From: Sphingomonadales bacterium
Lineage (GTDB): Bacteria > Pseudomonadota > Alphaproteobacteria > Sphingomonadales > Sphingomonadaceae
Assembly (NCBI GenBank): GCA_014763545.1
Contig: JACXVD010000044.1
Span: 1 to 32,455, forward strand
Direction: 5' to 3'
DNA: 32,455 nucleotides
The first letter of the stretch is position 1, and every line of letters begins with the position of its first letter. The position numbers were made by a program, and so were the translations under genes. Positions 18,991 through 28,239 of the stretch are shown piece by piece. The notes below the pieces were generated by a model. It ran no database searches. It was not told where the DNA came from and worked only from the letters and a program-made list of their open reading frames with translations.

Positions 18991-19755
18991 TCAGCTGCGC
19001 AAGCGCCAGCCCGTCTTGAAGATCCAGGCAATGATCGCGATGCAGATTGCGAGGAACAGCGCCGTCAGGCCGAAGGACGTGGCGATATCGACATCGGCCT
19101 TGCCGTAGAAAGTCCATCTAAGGCCGTTCACGAGGTACACAATCGGGTTGAACAGCGCCACACTGCGCCACGGTTCGGGCAACATGTCGATGGAGTAAAA
19201 GGTGCCGCCAAGAAAGGTCAGCGGCATCAGGATCAGCATCGGGATGATCTGCAGTTTCTCGAACCCGTCGGCCCAGATTCCCAGGATGAACCCCAGCAGC
19301 GAGAAACTGGCCGCCACCAGGATGATGTAGCCCACCGCGAGGAGCGGATGCGCCACATGGTAATCCACGAACAGCAGCGCGGTGAGCATGATCACCGCCG
19401 CGAGGATCAAGCTTTTTGTGGCAGCCGCGCCGACGAAGCCGAGCAAGGTCTCGGCTGTCCCGACCGGGGCGGTGAGGATCTCGTAGATCGAGCCGGTGAA
19501 GCGCGGCATGTAAATGCCGAAACTGGCGTTGCTGGTGCTTTCGCTCAGCATCGTCAACATCAGCAGGCCGGGCACGATGAAGGCGCCGTAATCGACGCCG
19601 CCGACCGCCTGCATTCGCCCGCCGATCGCCGAGCCGAAAACGATGAAATAGAGCGAGGTGGTCAGCACGGGCGCCACCAGCGACCCGAAGATGGTCCGGC
19701 GGAAGCGGTCGAGCTCGTGGAAATAGATCGCCAGTGTGGCCCGGAAATTGATCAT
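18991..19755 (-). CDS. ABC-2 type transporter permease (YadH-like)
   Basis: This 254-residue inner-membrane protein has about six hydrophobic helices and the ABC-2 permease pattern: [24 protein letters not shown] near the start, a central [15 protein letters not shown] signature, and [21 protein letters not shown] with a following [12 protein letters not shown]. This signature matches the DrrB/NodJ/YadH group of exporters. Its ATG overlaps the stop of the ATPase gene (ATGA at 19752-19755), so the two form one transporter. The transported molecule is not evident; family members export lipids, polysaccharides or drugs. Confidence 0.93.
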   Translation of the reverse strand: MINFRATLAIYFHELDRFRRTIFGSLVAPVLTTSLYFIVFGSAIGGRMQAVGGVDYGAFIVPGLLMLTMLSESTSNASFGIYMPRFTGSIYEILTAPVGTAETLLGFVGAAATKSLILAAVIMLTALLFVDYHVAHPLLAVGYIILVAASFSLLGFILGIWADGFEKLQIIPMLILMPLTFLGGTFYSIDMLPEPWRSVALFNPIVYLVNGLRWTFYGKADVDIATSFGLTALFLAICIAIIAWIFKTGWRLRS

Positions 19756-20705
19756 GCCGCGGCTCCTTCGCCGGCGAATTCGCCGCGTTCTACCAGCCCG
19801 ACGAAGATTTCCTCGAGGCTCGATTCCTTCTGTTCCAGCGCGGTGAAGATAATCCCTTCCCGCGTCAGCTGCTGCGCGATGGCGGCGACTTCCTGCTTGC
19901 CCCGCCCTGCCCCGTCACCGCCGCGGTAGTGCAATTCGTTGCCGTCCAGGGTGAGCGGGTAATGCGCCAGCGAGGTCGGAATTGCCGCCGGGGGAGCCTC
20001 CAGCGAAAAGATCGCCTCGGTCCGCCCGAGCCGCGCCATCATCGCGTCCTTGTCGTCCACCAGCAGGATGCGGCCCTTGTCGATGATGCCCACGCGGTCG
20101 GCCATCTCCTCGGCCTCTTCGATGTAGTGCGTGGTGAGGATGATGGTGACACCCTGCTCGCGCAGTTTGCCGATCTGCTTCCACATGTCGCGCCGCAGCT
20201 CGACATCGACGCCAGCGGTCGGTTCGTCGAGGAACAAGAGCTCGGGGTCGTGGCTCAGCGCCTTGGCGATCAACACGCGGCGCTTCATGCCGCCCGACAG
20301 CTTGCGCAATTGTTCGTTGCGCTTGTCCCACAGGCTGAGCGATTTGAGGATTTCCTCGATCCGCGCCTTGTCGGGTGCGCAGCCGAACATGCCGCGCGAA
20401 TAGGCGACCTGCCGTTCGACCGTGTCGAACATGTCCAGCCCCAGTTCCTGCGGCACCAGCCCGATCCGTTGGCGCGCGGTGCGCCAGCTCCTGGACAAAT
20501 CCTCGCCGAAGGCGCGGATCGTGCCGCCGCTCGGGCGTACCAGTCCGCAAATCGCCCCGATCAGCGTCGTCTTGCCCGCGCCATTGGGGCCGAGCAGCGC
20601 GAAGATTTCGCCGCGCCGGATGGTCAGGTCCACCCGGTCGAGCGCAGTCAGCCCGCCTGCATAAGTCTTCGTAAGCCCCGCAATTTCGAGGATCGGCTCG
20701 CTCAT
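19752..20705 (-). CDS. ABC transporter ATP-binding protein (YadG-like)
   Basis: The 317-residue protein is the ATPase that drives the ABC-2 permease encoded just downstream. Walker A is GPNGAGKT (39-46), the Q-loop is VPQELGLD, the signature is LSGGMKRR, Walker B is LLFLDEPTAG, and the switch histidine is in TTHYIEEAE. A C-terminal extension of about 80 residues follows the nucleotide-binding domain (from MMARLGRTEAIF), as in DrrA/YadG-type proteins. The start at 20705 has GGAGG seven bases upstream; the open frame continues to 20783 without further support. It is the first gene of a leftward unit that may run on into tgt. Confidence 0.95.
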   Translation of the reverse strand: MSEPILEIAGLTKTYAGGLTALDRVDLTIRRGEIFALLGPNGAGKTTLIGAICGLVRPSGGTIRAFGEDLSRSWRTARQRIGLVPQELGLDMFDTVERQVAYSRGMFGCAPDKARIEEILKSLSLWDKRNEQLRKLSGGMKRRVLIAKALSHDPELLFLDEPTAGVDVELRRDMWKQIGKLREQGVTIILTTHYIEEAEEMADRVGIIDKGRILLVDDKDAMMARLGRTEAIFSLEAPPAAIPTSLAHYPLTLDGNELHYRGGDGAGRGKQEVAAIAQQLTREGIIFTALEQKESSLEEIFVGLVERGEFAGEGAAA

Positions 20706-20884
20706 AATGCCTCCAGCCCTGGCAGCGTATGCCGTCCGGTTAAGTAGGAGCGGCGGCACCAATCTTCCAGAGCTACCCGCCAAATGCCCCGTGAAACGCG
20801 TGGCCCTTGGCGTTGCAGGGCGGAGGCGTTACCATCCGCAACGCGCGGTCGCGGATCGCGCCTGGACGGGGTTCGAGTGGGAAT

Positions 20885-21598
20885 ATGGTGCGACTGCGCG
20901 CGAAAATGGCCTTGGTGCCGGTGGCGCTGGCCCTGATGGGCCAAGCAGCCCCGGCGATGGACCCGGACAATCCGACCTGCCCCAAGTCGCTGAATTTCTC
21001 CGACTACAAGCAGATGAAGTTCAGCAAGATCACCCGCGGCGGCGACGATATCCTGCTGGCCGAGGGGATTATCGACAAGGATGTGCCCGACCGGCTGAAG
21101 AAGGCGCTCGACCAATATCCCGATGTGACCGAAATCTGGCTGCGGTCGCCCGGCGGCGATGCGCGCGCGGGCAATGCTGCGGGCCGCGCGATCCGTGACA
21201 GCGGGCGCTTGCTGATCACCCGCATCCCCAAGGGATGGGCCTGTTTCAGCGCATGCAATTTCGTATTCATGGGCGGCAGGGCACGGATCGTGGAGCCGGG
21301 CGGTTACTTTATCGTCCACATGTTCACCATGACCGGTGCGCGCGATGCGATTGCGATGAGCGTGGAGGAAGGGACCGATTCCACCATCGAACTGATCGGT
21401 TCGATCGAACAGGAAAGCGCCCTGCTCGCCAGTGAAGACAATGATTTCCTGATCCGCATGGGCGTCAGCCGCGACCTGCTGACCGAGGTGATGTACCGCC
21501 AGAAAGCGGTCAAGGGCGCCGATAACGACAAATCGACCCGTCGCTGCCTGACGCAGGACGAAGCACTGAAATACAATGTCGCCAACGCGGCGGCGTGA
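20885..21598 (+). CDS. Exported ClpP/crotonase-fold protein, putative periplasmic serine protease-like
   Basis: The 237-residue product has a signal peptide (MVRLRAKMALVPVALALMGQAAPA, about 1-24). Its core resembles periplasmic ClpP-like proteins of the COG3904 type: EIWLRSPGGDARAGNAAGRAI (about 83-103), a Ser122 in WACFSACNFVFMGG matching the nucleophile position, and His145 in YFIVHMF. The SPGGD turn and the Ser/His order suggest a protease or hydrolase active in the periplasm, but no substrate is known. The start at 20885 is taken because it begins the signal peptide and has GAGTGGGA upstream; the frame is open to 20807. The next secreted protein follows 15 bases later. Confidence 0.75.
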   Translation: MVRLRAKMALVPVALALMGQAAPAMDPDNPTCPKSLNFSDYKQMKFSKITRGGDDILLAEGIIDKDVPDRLKKALDQYPDVTEIWLRSPGGDARAGNAAGRAIRDSGRLLITRIPKGWACFSACNFVFMGGRARIVEPGGYFIVHMFTMTGARDAIAMSVEEGTDSTIELIGSIEQESALLASEDNDFLIRMGVSRDLLTEVMYRQKAVKGADNDKSTRRCLTQDEALKYNVANAAA

Positions 21599-21613
21599 AT
21601 TGGGGGATGACAG

Positions 21614-22306
21614 TTGAACGAAGCGAAACGGGGCATCGTGCTCGCTACAGCGGGCACATTGCTGCTGGCGCTGGCGTCGCAGGCGTGGTCACAGGATAGC
21701 AGCGCGGCGGCCAGTGGGCAGCCGCTCGACACTGGCCCGAATCCTGAAGATACCGACAGCTCGAGCGCCTATGCCCGCCAGCCCGAACCGCCCCTGCCCG
21801 AACTACCCGCTGCGCCCACGCTTCCTGCGGGCGGCTATCCGAACTGCCGGGAAGAATATGCCAAGGGCGAAAATTACATCGAGCGGGCCGATCTGATCAA
21901 CGCCTGCACAGTCGCGATCGACACCTATTACCTCAAGGTGCTGATGCCCTTTCGTCAGGCGATGATCGACCATCAGAACGAGATATCGCGCCTTTACACC
22001 GAGCAGGTCGCGCCCAGCACGGCCTATAGCGACGTCAGCAAGAACGGGTTCTACACCGCGATGCTCGAGCGCCACGACCAGGCGAATCCAGGCGGGGCGC
22101 TGATGGCGGAAGCCCTTGCCGCAGAGCAGACATACAAGGCGGATCGCGCCTATCTGGAAGATCGCTTCTGCTACAATACCGGCTGCGGCGGCTATAAGGA
22201 CCCGGTGACGATCACCGATGTCGCGATTATCGACGGCGAGGAAACCCGCGTCTCGAAGCAGATGTGCCGCGGCGCGGATGGCGGGAAATATATGCTGGTC
22301 GCCTGA
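21614..22306 (+). CDS. Secreted protein of unknown function with a TTG start
   Basis: This 230-residue protein starts with TTG at 21614, preceded by GGGGGA at suitable spacing; no in-frame ATG gives a signal peptide. Residues about 5-26 form the signal (RGIVLATAGTLLLALASQAWSQ). A proline-rich, low-complexity linker (EPPLPELPAAPTLPAGG) leads to a folded part with several cysteines (PNCREEY, NACTVAID, FCYNTGCGGY, KQMCRG), likely forming disulfides in the periplasm. I do not recognise a domain. It follows the ClpP-like gene by 15 bases and probably shares its mRNA. It ends facing the FecR-like gene, with 16 bases between them. Confidence 0.72.
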   Translation: MNEAKRGIVLATAGTLLLALASQAWSQDSSAAASGQPLDTGPNPEDTDSSSAYARQPEPPLPELPAAPTLPAGGYPNCREEYAKGENYIERADLINACTVAIDTYYLKVLMPFRQAMIDHQNEISRLYTEQVAPSTAYSDVSKNGFYTAMLERHDQANPGGALMAEALAAEQTYKADRAYLEDRFCYNTGCGGYKDPVTITDVAIIDGEETRVSKQMCRGADGGKYMLVA

Positions 22307-22322
22307 GCACAGGTGACCGGCG

Positions 22323-23084
22323 CTATTCCTCGGCTTCGCCCGATGCTTCGGCTTCGTCCGCCATGCGTTCGGCCTGGGCGGTGCAGCCCTTCTCCATCAG
22401 CACGCCGAACAGTGCCTCGGCATCGTCGGGCGGATTATCGAGCCGAACGATGGTGATCTGGTGCGGGTCGCCCCCTTCCGGGGCCGTGATCGAATAGACC
22501 GCGCCATCGTCCAGCGGTGCTTCGTCGGCAGGCCAGGCCTTGATCCGGCTCTTGGCATCCCACGCCAGATCGACCAGATAGCTCCAGCCCGGCGCGGTGA
22601 TCTTCGCAACGCCCGGCGTGTCTGACAGGGCACGCCACACGATCAGGCGACCGGTGGTGTTGTAGCAGAACCGCCCCTCGCTCTCCGGTTCGAGCAGCCA
22701 GACGCCCGGTGCCGCCATCGGCACGGTGCTGTCGTCCTGGTCCGGCCCGCGCACGGCACCTGCCCGCACCCGGGCCAGTGCCCCCTTGCGGCTGACAAAA
22801 TCGGCCATCCGCGTGCGGGGCTGGGTCGAACTGTTCGAACCGACCACGAAAGTGCCCGGCCCGACGAAGACCCGCGTGCCGGACTTGCCGAGCACGGTCA
22901 CCCGATCATTGGTATCGAGCTTGATCTTGGCCCCTTCAGGCAGCTTGGAGCCAACCTTGTTGGCCGCTGCCGACGGGCCGGACGAGCGCACGATGGTCGC
23001 TTGCGCAAGGGCCATTCCGGGCAGTGCTGCGAGCACCGCTGCGAGAGCGCAAGACGCCAGCCGCGAACCTTGGGAAAAACGCAT
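22323..23084 (-). CDS. Secreted FecR-like protein of unknown function
   Basis: The 253-residue protein has a signal peptide (RLASCALAAVLAALPGMALA, ending near residue 27). It continues with a segment like the FecR/iron-dicitrate sensor fold: VGSKLPEGAKIKLDTNDRVTVLG then TRVFVGPGTFVVG. FecR proteins act as periplasmic regulators, but here no sigma factor or TonB receptor is adjacent, so the role is open. A middle segment (PGVWLLEPESEGRFCYN) and an acidic tail (EAEASGEAEE) follow. The start at 23084 is the first codon with a signal peptide. It lies 70 bases after the next leftward secreted protein gene and is probably in one unit with it. Confidence 0.7.
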   Translation of the reverse strand: MRFSQGSRLASCALAAVLAALPGMALAQATIVRSSGPSAAANKVGSKLPEGAKIKLDTNDRVTVLGKSGTRVFVGPGTFVVGSNSSTQPRTRMADFVSRKGALARVRAGAVRGPDQDDSTVPMAAPGVWLLEPESEGRFCYNTTGRLIVWRALSDTPGVAKITAPGWSYLVDLAWDAKSRIKAWPADEAPLDDGAVYSITAPEGGDPHQITIVRLDNPPDDAEALFGVLMEKGCTAQAERMADEAEASGEAEE

Positions 23085-23154
23085 GGCCGGGAACCTCCCA
23101 TTCCTGAGCGGTGCCAGACTAGCAGCAAAGCGCCCGCGAAGGCCAGCCTCAGTG

Positions 23155-23619
23155 CTATTTGGCGATTTCGGCGATCTTGGAGCTGTCGACGTAGTTCATA
23201 TAGGCCATCAGCGCAGCCATGGCGCGTGGGTCGCTCATCAATTCGCGCATCGCCATCTGGCCGAGCTTGCCCCCGGCAGATTCGACACCTTGCCTGTCGC
23301 CTGCCTTGAGCAGCTTCGCGGCTTGCGGACGGCAATCGACAGTGAATATCCGGGTGAACAAGCCGCCCATCTCGCGATCGGTCGCCTGCTTCGCCTTCGC
23401 ATCCACCGCGATCAGCCCATCCATCTGCGGCGCCATGGCCAGACTGGCCGCCATCCAGCGTGCGACGAGTATCCGGTCGCCACCGGTCGTCTTGTCGAGA
23501 ATGCACTGCCCCAGCGCCGCAGAATCGGCATTGGGCGCATCGGCCATGCTTTGGGCGGTGGCTGGTACGACAGAAGCGCAAAGCAGGGCGGTGGTTAGCG
23601 GGAATGTAAGCAGGCGCAT
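23155..23619 (-). CDS. Small secreted protein of unknown function
   Basis: This 154-residue protein has a signal peptide (MRLLTFPLTTALLCASVVPATA, cleavage near residue 22). Its mature part is mainly helical with two cysteines (LGQCILDKTTGGD and TVDCRPQAAKLL), likely a disulfide. The start at 23619 has AAAGGGA upstream; the frame is open to 23661, but that part lacks the signal. No domain is recognised. It is divergent from the lipoprotein gene at 23781, and the gap between them holds an FNR-type palindrome. Confidence 0.7.
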   Translation of the reverse strand: MRLLTFPLTTALLCASVVPATAQSMADAPNADSAALGQCILDKTTGGDRILVARWMAASLAMAPQMDGLIAVDAKAKQATDREMGGLFTRIFTVDCRPQAAKLLKAGDRQGVESAGGKLGQMAMRELMSDPRAMAALMAYMNYVDSSKIAEIAK

Positions 23620-23713
23620 GTTCGATCCCTTTAGGCACAAGGTTGAGCGGCGATATGCCACAAATTTTTCAGCACCCTAACACTATCTCGGGGGGATTCT
23701 TCCCTTTCACTGC

Positions 23714-23727
23714 TTGACGCGCGTCAA
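23714..23727. promoter_or_regulatory. Perfect FNR/FixK-type palindrome TTGAC-GCGC-GTCAA
   Basis: The 14-bp sequence TTGACGCGCGTCAA is its own reverse complement and has the layout TTGAY-N4-RTCAA bound by Crp/Fnr-family regulators of alphaproteobacteria (FnrL, FixK). It lies in the 161-base gap between the small secreted protein and the lipoprotein gene, 54 bases before the latter's ATG. A GCTAGAAC at 23757-23764 fits the -10 consensus, which would place the box centre near -49 relative to a start at about 23770, roughly where an activator would bind. This is inference. Confidence 0.5.
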
Positions 23728-23756
23728 TGCATTTTGGGCGCAATCCGGTGAAGCTG

Positions 23757-23764
23757 GCTAGAAC
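23757..23764 (+). promoter_or_regulatory. Candidate -10 element of the lipoprotein gene
   Basis: GCTAGAAC matches the Caulobacter-type -10 consensus GCTANAWC exactly. No good -35 is found at 10-14 nt upstream (only TTGGGCG at 23734-23740, 16 nt away), consistent with a promoter needing an activator at the upstream palindrome. The start point would be close to the ribosome site. Confidence 0.35.
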
Positions 23765-23780
23765 AAACAGGAGCGATGCG

Positions 23781-24655
23781 ATGGGCATTTCGGTTACGCG
23801 CAAGATTCTGATGACGGCGGTTGCGGGCGCGGCGCTGGGGCTGGTTTCCTGCGCAGTCAGCCCCGCCGCGCCGATTGCGAGCCAGAGCGCGAAGCTGTGG
23901 CGCTATTTCGAAGCCAAGGACAAGCTGGCCGCCGATTTGCAGCAACATCTGGGCGGCAACAGCGGCACGGTGACCTACCGCCTCGTTTCGATCAACGGCC
24001 CGGCCTATCCTGTCGGTGCGCTGATCTCGGCAGACAATCCGCTCGATCTCGAATCGCGGGCTTGCATTCCCGATACCGATGGGCTCCCCGCGCCGGAACC
24101 ATGGGCGGCGTTCCCCAGCTGGAATGCCAGCAGCAACCTCGATCTCTCGCTTGCGGTACCGGCGCATATGCGCGGCTTGCTCAACAGCGCGCAGTCTTCG
24201 CTCGATGCGGGGATCAAGATGGAAAGCGTCAGCCAGTTCCAGATCGCCAACATCGCGCAGGTCTTCCTCTCACGCGCCGAATTGCGCGATGCGCTGATGC
24301 GCCCGGATTGCCGCGCGGCGCTGCAACAGGCGCAGGGTAGCCATGCGATCTTCGTGCGCGGCCTGGTCTATGGGCAGGAAACGATCCGCTCTGCCCGCAG
24401 CCTTTCGGCCGGGCTGGGCGTGAAGGTGATGGAAGGCGAAACGGGCCAGTTCAGCCTGCGCTACGATCGTTCGGGCGCTTTCGAAATGGAGGAGCAAGGC
24501 ACGTCGCCCAAATTCGCCATCGTCGCCGAGGTCGCTCTCGCCCCTGATCCAGACGTCAAGTCCGCCGGGTGGGACGAGGCGATCGACGCCATGTTCGCAG
24601 CGCCCGACCAATCCGCGCTGGCACGGCTGAGTGCCGCACAACAGCGCGAAGGCCG

Positions 24656-24659
<4 letters not shown>
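23781..24659 (+). CDS. Putative lipoprotein of unknown function
   Basis: This 292-residue protein has a lipoprotein signal: a basic start, hydrophobic TAVAGAALG, and the lipobox LVSC ending at Cys24. The mature part is about 270 residues, partly helical, and carries two further cysteines ([10 protein letters not shown] and RPDCRAAL). I recognise no named domain. The start at 23781 has CAGGAG seven bases upstream; the frame is open to 23727. Its stop shares a CTAG with the stop of queA on the other strand (tail-to-tail overlap of four bases). An FNR-type palindrome upstream suggests oxygen- or redox-linked control. Confidence 0.72.
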
Positions 24660-25693
<1,034 letters not shown>

Positions 25694-25731
25694 GGGCGCG
25701 CCCTAGAGCAGGTGGGGCGCCGGTGGGAAGC

Positions 25732-26400
25732 CTAGTTCGAGATCGGCGCGCTCAGCATGTCGGCAGTGATGCTGCCCGGCGCGGCGGCCGGTGCGGGCAT
25801 CTTCTGCGGCTTGCCGTCGGCAGCGATCGAAGCCTGGAGGATCTTGGTCGGGTTGGCAGGCGGTTCGCCCCGGGTGATGGCATCCACCGCATCCATCCCG
25901 GCGATCACGCGCCCGAAATTGGTATAGTGCCGGTCGAGTGCGAACCGCGGGTAGAACACGATGAAGAACTGGCTGTTCGCGCTGTCGACATCCTGCGCGC
26001 GCGCCATCGACACCGTGCCGCGCACATGCGGCATCGGGTTGAATTCTTCCTTGAGGTCGGGCAGCGGCGAACCGCCCTGCCCGGTCCCGGTCGGATCGCC
26101 GGTCTGCGCCATGAATCCTTCGATCACGCGGTGGAAGATCACCCCGTCGTAGAAGCCTTCGCGCGCCAGGGTCTTGATCCGTTCGACATGGTTGGGCGCC
26201 CAGTCGGGCATCAGGCGGATCGCCACACGTTTGCCGTTGGACAGGTCGAGCAGGAGGATGTTCTCCGGATCGTCCGCCATGTTGTAATCCACCTTGGCGT
26301 AAACGCGCGGCGCCGCCGGTGCTTCATCCTGCGCGATGGCGGCGATGGGGGACAGGGCCAGCGTAACCAGTGCGCTGGCGGCAATCATGCGTTTGAACAT
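25732..26400 (-). CDS. Secreted peptidyl-prolyl cis-trans isomerase (cyclophilin type)
   Basis: Cyclophilins speed up proline isomerisation in protein folding. This 222-residue form has a signal peptide (ASALVTLALSPIAAIAQ, cleavage near residue 23) and so acts in the periplasm. The isomerase domain shows the catalytic IFHRVIEGFMAQTGDPTG segment, the GTVSMARAQD and NSQFFIVF strands, and TNFGRVIAGMDAVD. The tail is rich in Pro/Ala. The start at 26400 is the only one that keeps the signal. It lies between coaD and queA on the same strand. Confidence 0.94.
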   Translation of the reverse strand: MFKRMIAASALVTLALSPIAAIAQDEAPAAPRVYAKVDYNMADDPENILLLDLSNGKRVAIRLMPDWAPNHVERIKTLAREGFYDGVIFHRVIEGFMAQTGDPTGTGQGGSPLPDLKEEFNPMPHVRGTVSMARAQDVDSANSQFFIVFYPRFALDRHYTNFGRVIAGMDAVDAITRGEPPANPTKILQASIAADGKPQKMPAPAAAPGSITADMLSAPISN

Positions 26401-26500
26401 CGATTATCCAATGAATGCGAAACTGTTGCGCGCCGGTCTAGCGATGGCGGGCTGTAGGTTCAATGAATGAAAGCGGCCTGTGCGGATTGCCCTGCCCGGC

Positions 26501-27010
26501 TCAGAAATCGCCCAGCTTGCCAAGCTTGCGCACGCGCGTGTTGACCTCGTCACGCACAACCGCGCTCACGAACGGGGCGATTTCGCCGCCGAACATGGCG
26601 ATTTCCTTGACCAGCTTGGACGCGATCGGCTGCAGCGAGACATCGGCCATCAGGAAGACGGTTTCGATATTCTCGTTCAGCTGCTGGTTCATCCCGGCCA
26701 TCTGATATTCGTATTCGAAATCCGCCACCGCGCGCAGGCCGCGAATGATCACATTCGCCCCCATCTTCTCGGCCCAGTGCATCAGAAGGGCGTTGAAGCC
26801 GACCACCTCGATATTCTCGAGCCCCATGGCGGCCACTTCGCGTTCGACCATGGCAATCCGCTCGACCGGGGAGAACATCGGGTTCTTGCTGGGGTTGGTG
26901 GTGACGCCGATGATCAGCTTGTCGACCAGCTTGCTGCCCCGCCGGATGATATCCGCATGGCCGAGCGTGATCGGATCGAAGGTCCCCGGGTAAATTCCGA
27001 TGCGCTGCAT
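26501..27010 (-). CDS. coaD: Pantetheine-phosphate adenylyltransferase
   Basis: CoaD adenylates 4'-phosphopantetheine, the last-but-one step of coenzyme A synthesis. The 169-residue protein begins MQRIGIYPGTFDPITLGHADI with the nucleotide-binding TLGH motif (15-18). It continues with LIIGVTTNPSKNPMFS and ANVIIRGLRAVADFEYEYQM, and carries the SKLVKEIA motif near the end. The ATG at 27010 shares one base with the ispA stop (TGATG); a GTG just before, at 27013, would add one residue and also overlaps. Translation is therefore coupled with ispA. Confidence 0.96.
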   Translation of the reverse strand: MQRIGIYPGTFDPITLGHADIIRRGSKLVDKLIIGVTTNPSKNPMFSPVERIAMVEREVAAMGLENIEVVGFNALLMHWAEKMGANVIIRGLRAVADFEYEYQMAGMNQQLNENIETVFLMADVSLQPIASKLVKEIAMFGGEIAPFVSAVVRDEVNTRVRKLGKLGDF

Positions 27011-27918
27011 CACCTGTCCCTCTCCACGATATAGCGTGCCAGCGCCGCCAGCGGCTGCGCCTCTTTCCCGTGCTGGGCCAGATGGCCGACCGCCTGATCG
27101 ACCAGTGCCTGCGCCTGTTCGCGTGCCTTGTCGGCCCCCATCAGGCTGACGAAGGTCGCCTTGCCCTGCTCCTCGTCCTTGCGCAGCGCCTTGCCGGCCT
27201 TGGCTTCGTCACCCTCATGATCGAGCAGATCGTCGGCGATCTGGAAGGCAAGGCCGATATCGCGGGCATAATTGCGTAGATGGCCGCGTCCTTCCGGCGC
27301 GACGCGGCCGAGAATGGCCCCCATTTCGACCGACGCGCCCAGCAGGGCACCGGTCTTGAGTTGCTGGAGCCGGGTCACCGTATGCAGGTCGAATTCTTCC
27401 TGCTCGGCGACGATGTCCATCATCTGGCCGCCCGCCATTCCGTTCATGCCCGCCGCGCGGGCCAGCGTGGCGACAAGTTCCGCGCGCACGAAGGGGTCTG
27501 CAGTGGTGGCCGGATCGGCAAGAATTTCGAACGCCAGCGCGTGCAGCGAATCCCCCGCCAGCACCGCGGTCGCTTCATCGAAGGCGCAATGGACGGTCGG
27601 CTTGCCGTGGCGCATCGCGTCGTCATCCATACATGGCAGATCGTCATGGATCAGCGAATAGACATGGATCGCCTCGACCGCGCACCCCACCCGCACGGCC
27701 GCATCGCGATCGACCCCGTAGAGATCGGCTGTCAGAGCCACCAGCAGTGGCCGCACCCGCTTGCCGCCACCGATGGCCGCGTAACGCATTGCCTCGACCA
27801 GCTGCATGCGGCTGTCGCCGGGCAGCGGGAGGAACATTTCGAACGCGGCATCGACCTCACGCTGGATGCGTTCGAATGCGGTCGTCAGCACATTGGCGTC
27901 GCTACCCACCAGTTCCAT
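27010..27918 (-). CDS. ispA: Polyprenyl synthetase, likely farnesyl diphosphate synthase
   Basis: The 302-residue enzyme condenses isopentenyl diphosphate with allylic diphosphates. The first aspartate-rich motif is DDLPCMDDD (92-100), the second is DDLLD (229-233), with GGKRVRP (51-57) and KTG (188-190) as further landmarks. The four residues between the two aspartate pairs of the first motif are typical of bacterial FPP/GGPP synthases. The product chain length cannot be settled from sequence; the linkage with xseB (nine bases upstream) is the usual setting of ispA. It supplies precursors for quinones, undecaprenol and carotenoids. Confidence 0.93.
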   Translation of the reverse strand: MELVGSDANVLTTAFERIQREVDAAFEMFLPLPGDSRMQLVEAMRYAAIGGGKRVRPLLVALTADLYGVDRDAAVRVGCAVEAIHVYSLIHDDLPCMDDDAMRHGKPTVHCAFDEATAVLAGDSLHALAFEILADPATTADPFVRAELVATLARAAGMNGMAGGQMMDIVAEQEEFDLHTVTRLQQLKTGALLGASVEMGAILGRVAPEGRGHLRNYARDIGLAFQIADDLLDHEGDEAKAGKALRKDEEQGKATFVSLMGADKAREQAQALVDQAVGHLAQHGKEAQPLAALARYIVERDR

Positions 27919-27926
27919 CCGCCGCC

Positions 27927-28178
27927 TCAGCCTTCGCTATCGAACGGGCGGGTGGATTGCGCGCTGCCATCGGGCCCGGCAACGATCTGCTGGATCTTGG
28001 CCTGCGCCGCGTCGAGCCGTGCCTGGCAATGCTGCCGCAAGGCTTCCCCGCGTTCGTAAAGCGCGATCGATTCGTCGAGCGGCACTTCCCCGCCTTCGAG
28101 CTTCCGGACTATGTCTTCGAGCGAGCGGAGCGCCGCTTCGAAGCTCATTTGCGAAATGTCGGGGGAATCCTCAGCCAT
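27927..28178 (-). CDS. xseB: Exodeoxyribonuclease VII small subunit
   Basis: XseB is the small helical subunit of exonuclease VII, which degrades single-stranded DNA. The 83-residue protein shows the family pattern SFEAALRSLEDIVRKLEGG then VPLDESIALYERGEAL and the CQARLDAAQAKIQQI helix. The start at 28178 (MAEDSPD) is preferred; in-frame ATGs at 28208 and 28214 would give 93 or 95 residues. ispA follows nine bases later and coaD overlaps ispA, so the three form an operon. The large subunit xseA is not in the window. Confidence 0.94.
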   Translation of the reverse strand: MAEDSPDISQMSFEAALRSLEDIVRKLEGGEVPLDESIALYERGEALRQHCQARLDAAQAKIQQIVAGPDGSAQSTRPFDSEG

Positions 28179-28239
28179 CCCGCCAGCATTGACCTCCACC
28201 CGCCGCATGGTCAAGCTGCAGCAACAGGGGATCGTGCCG

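Noticed and set aside
18790-19929. Plus-strand frame opposite tgt and the ABC permease
   Set aside because: Antisense to two clear genes; the Gln/His/Arg-rich product is low complexity.
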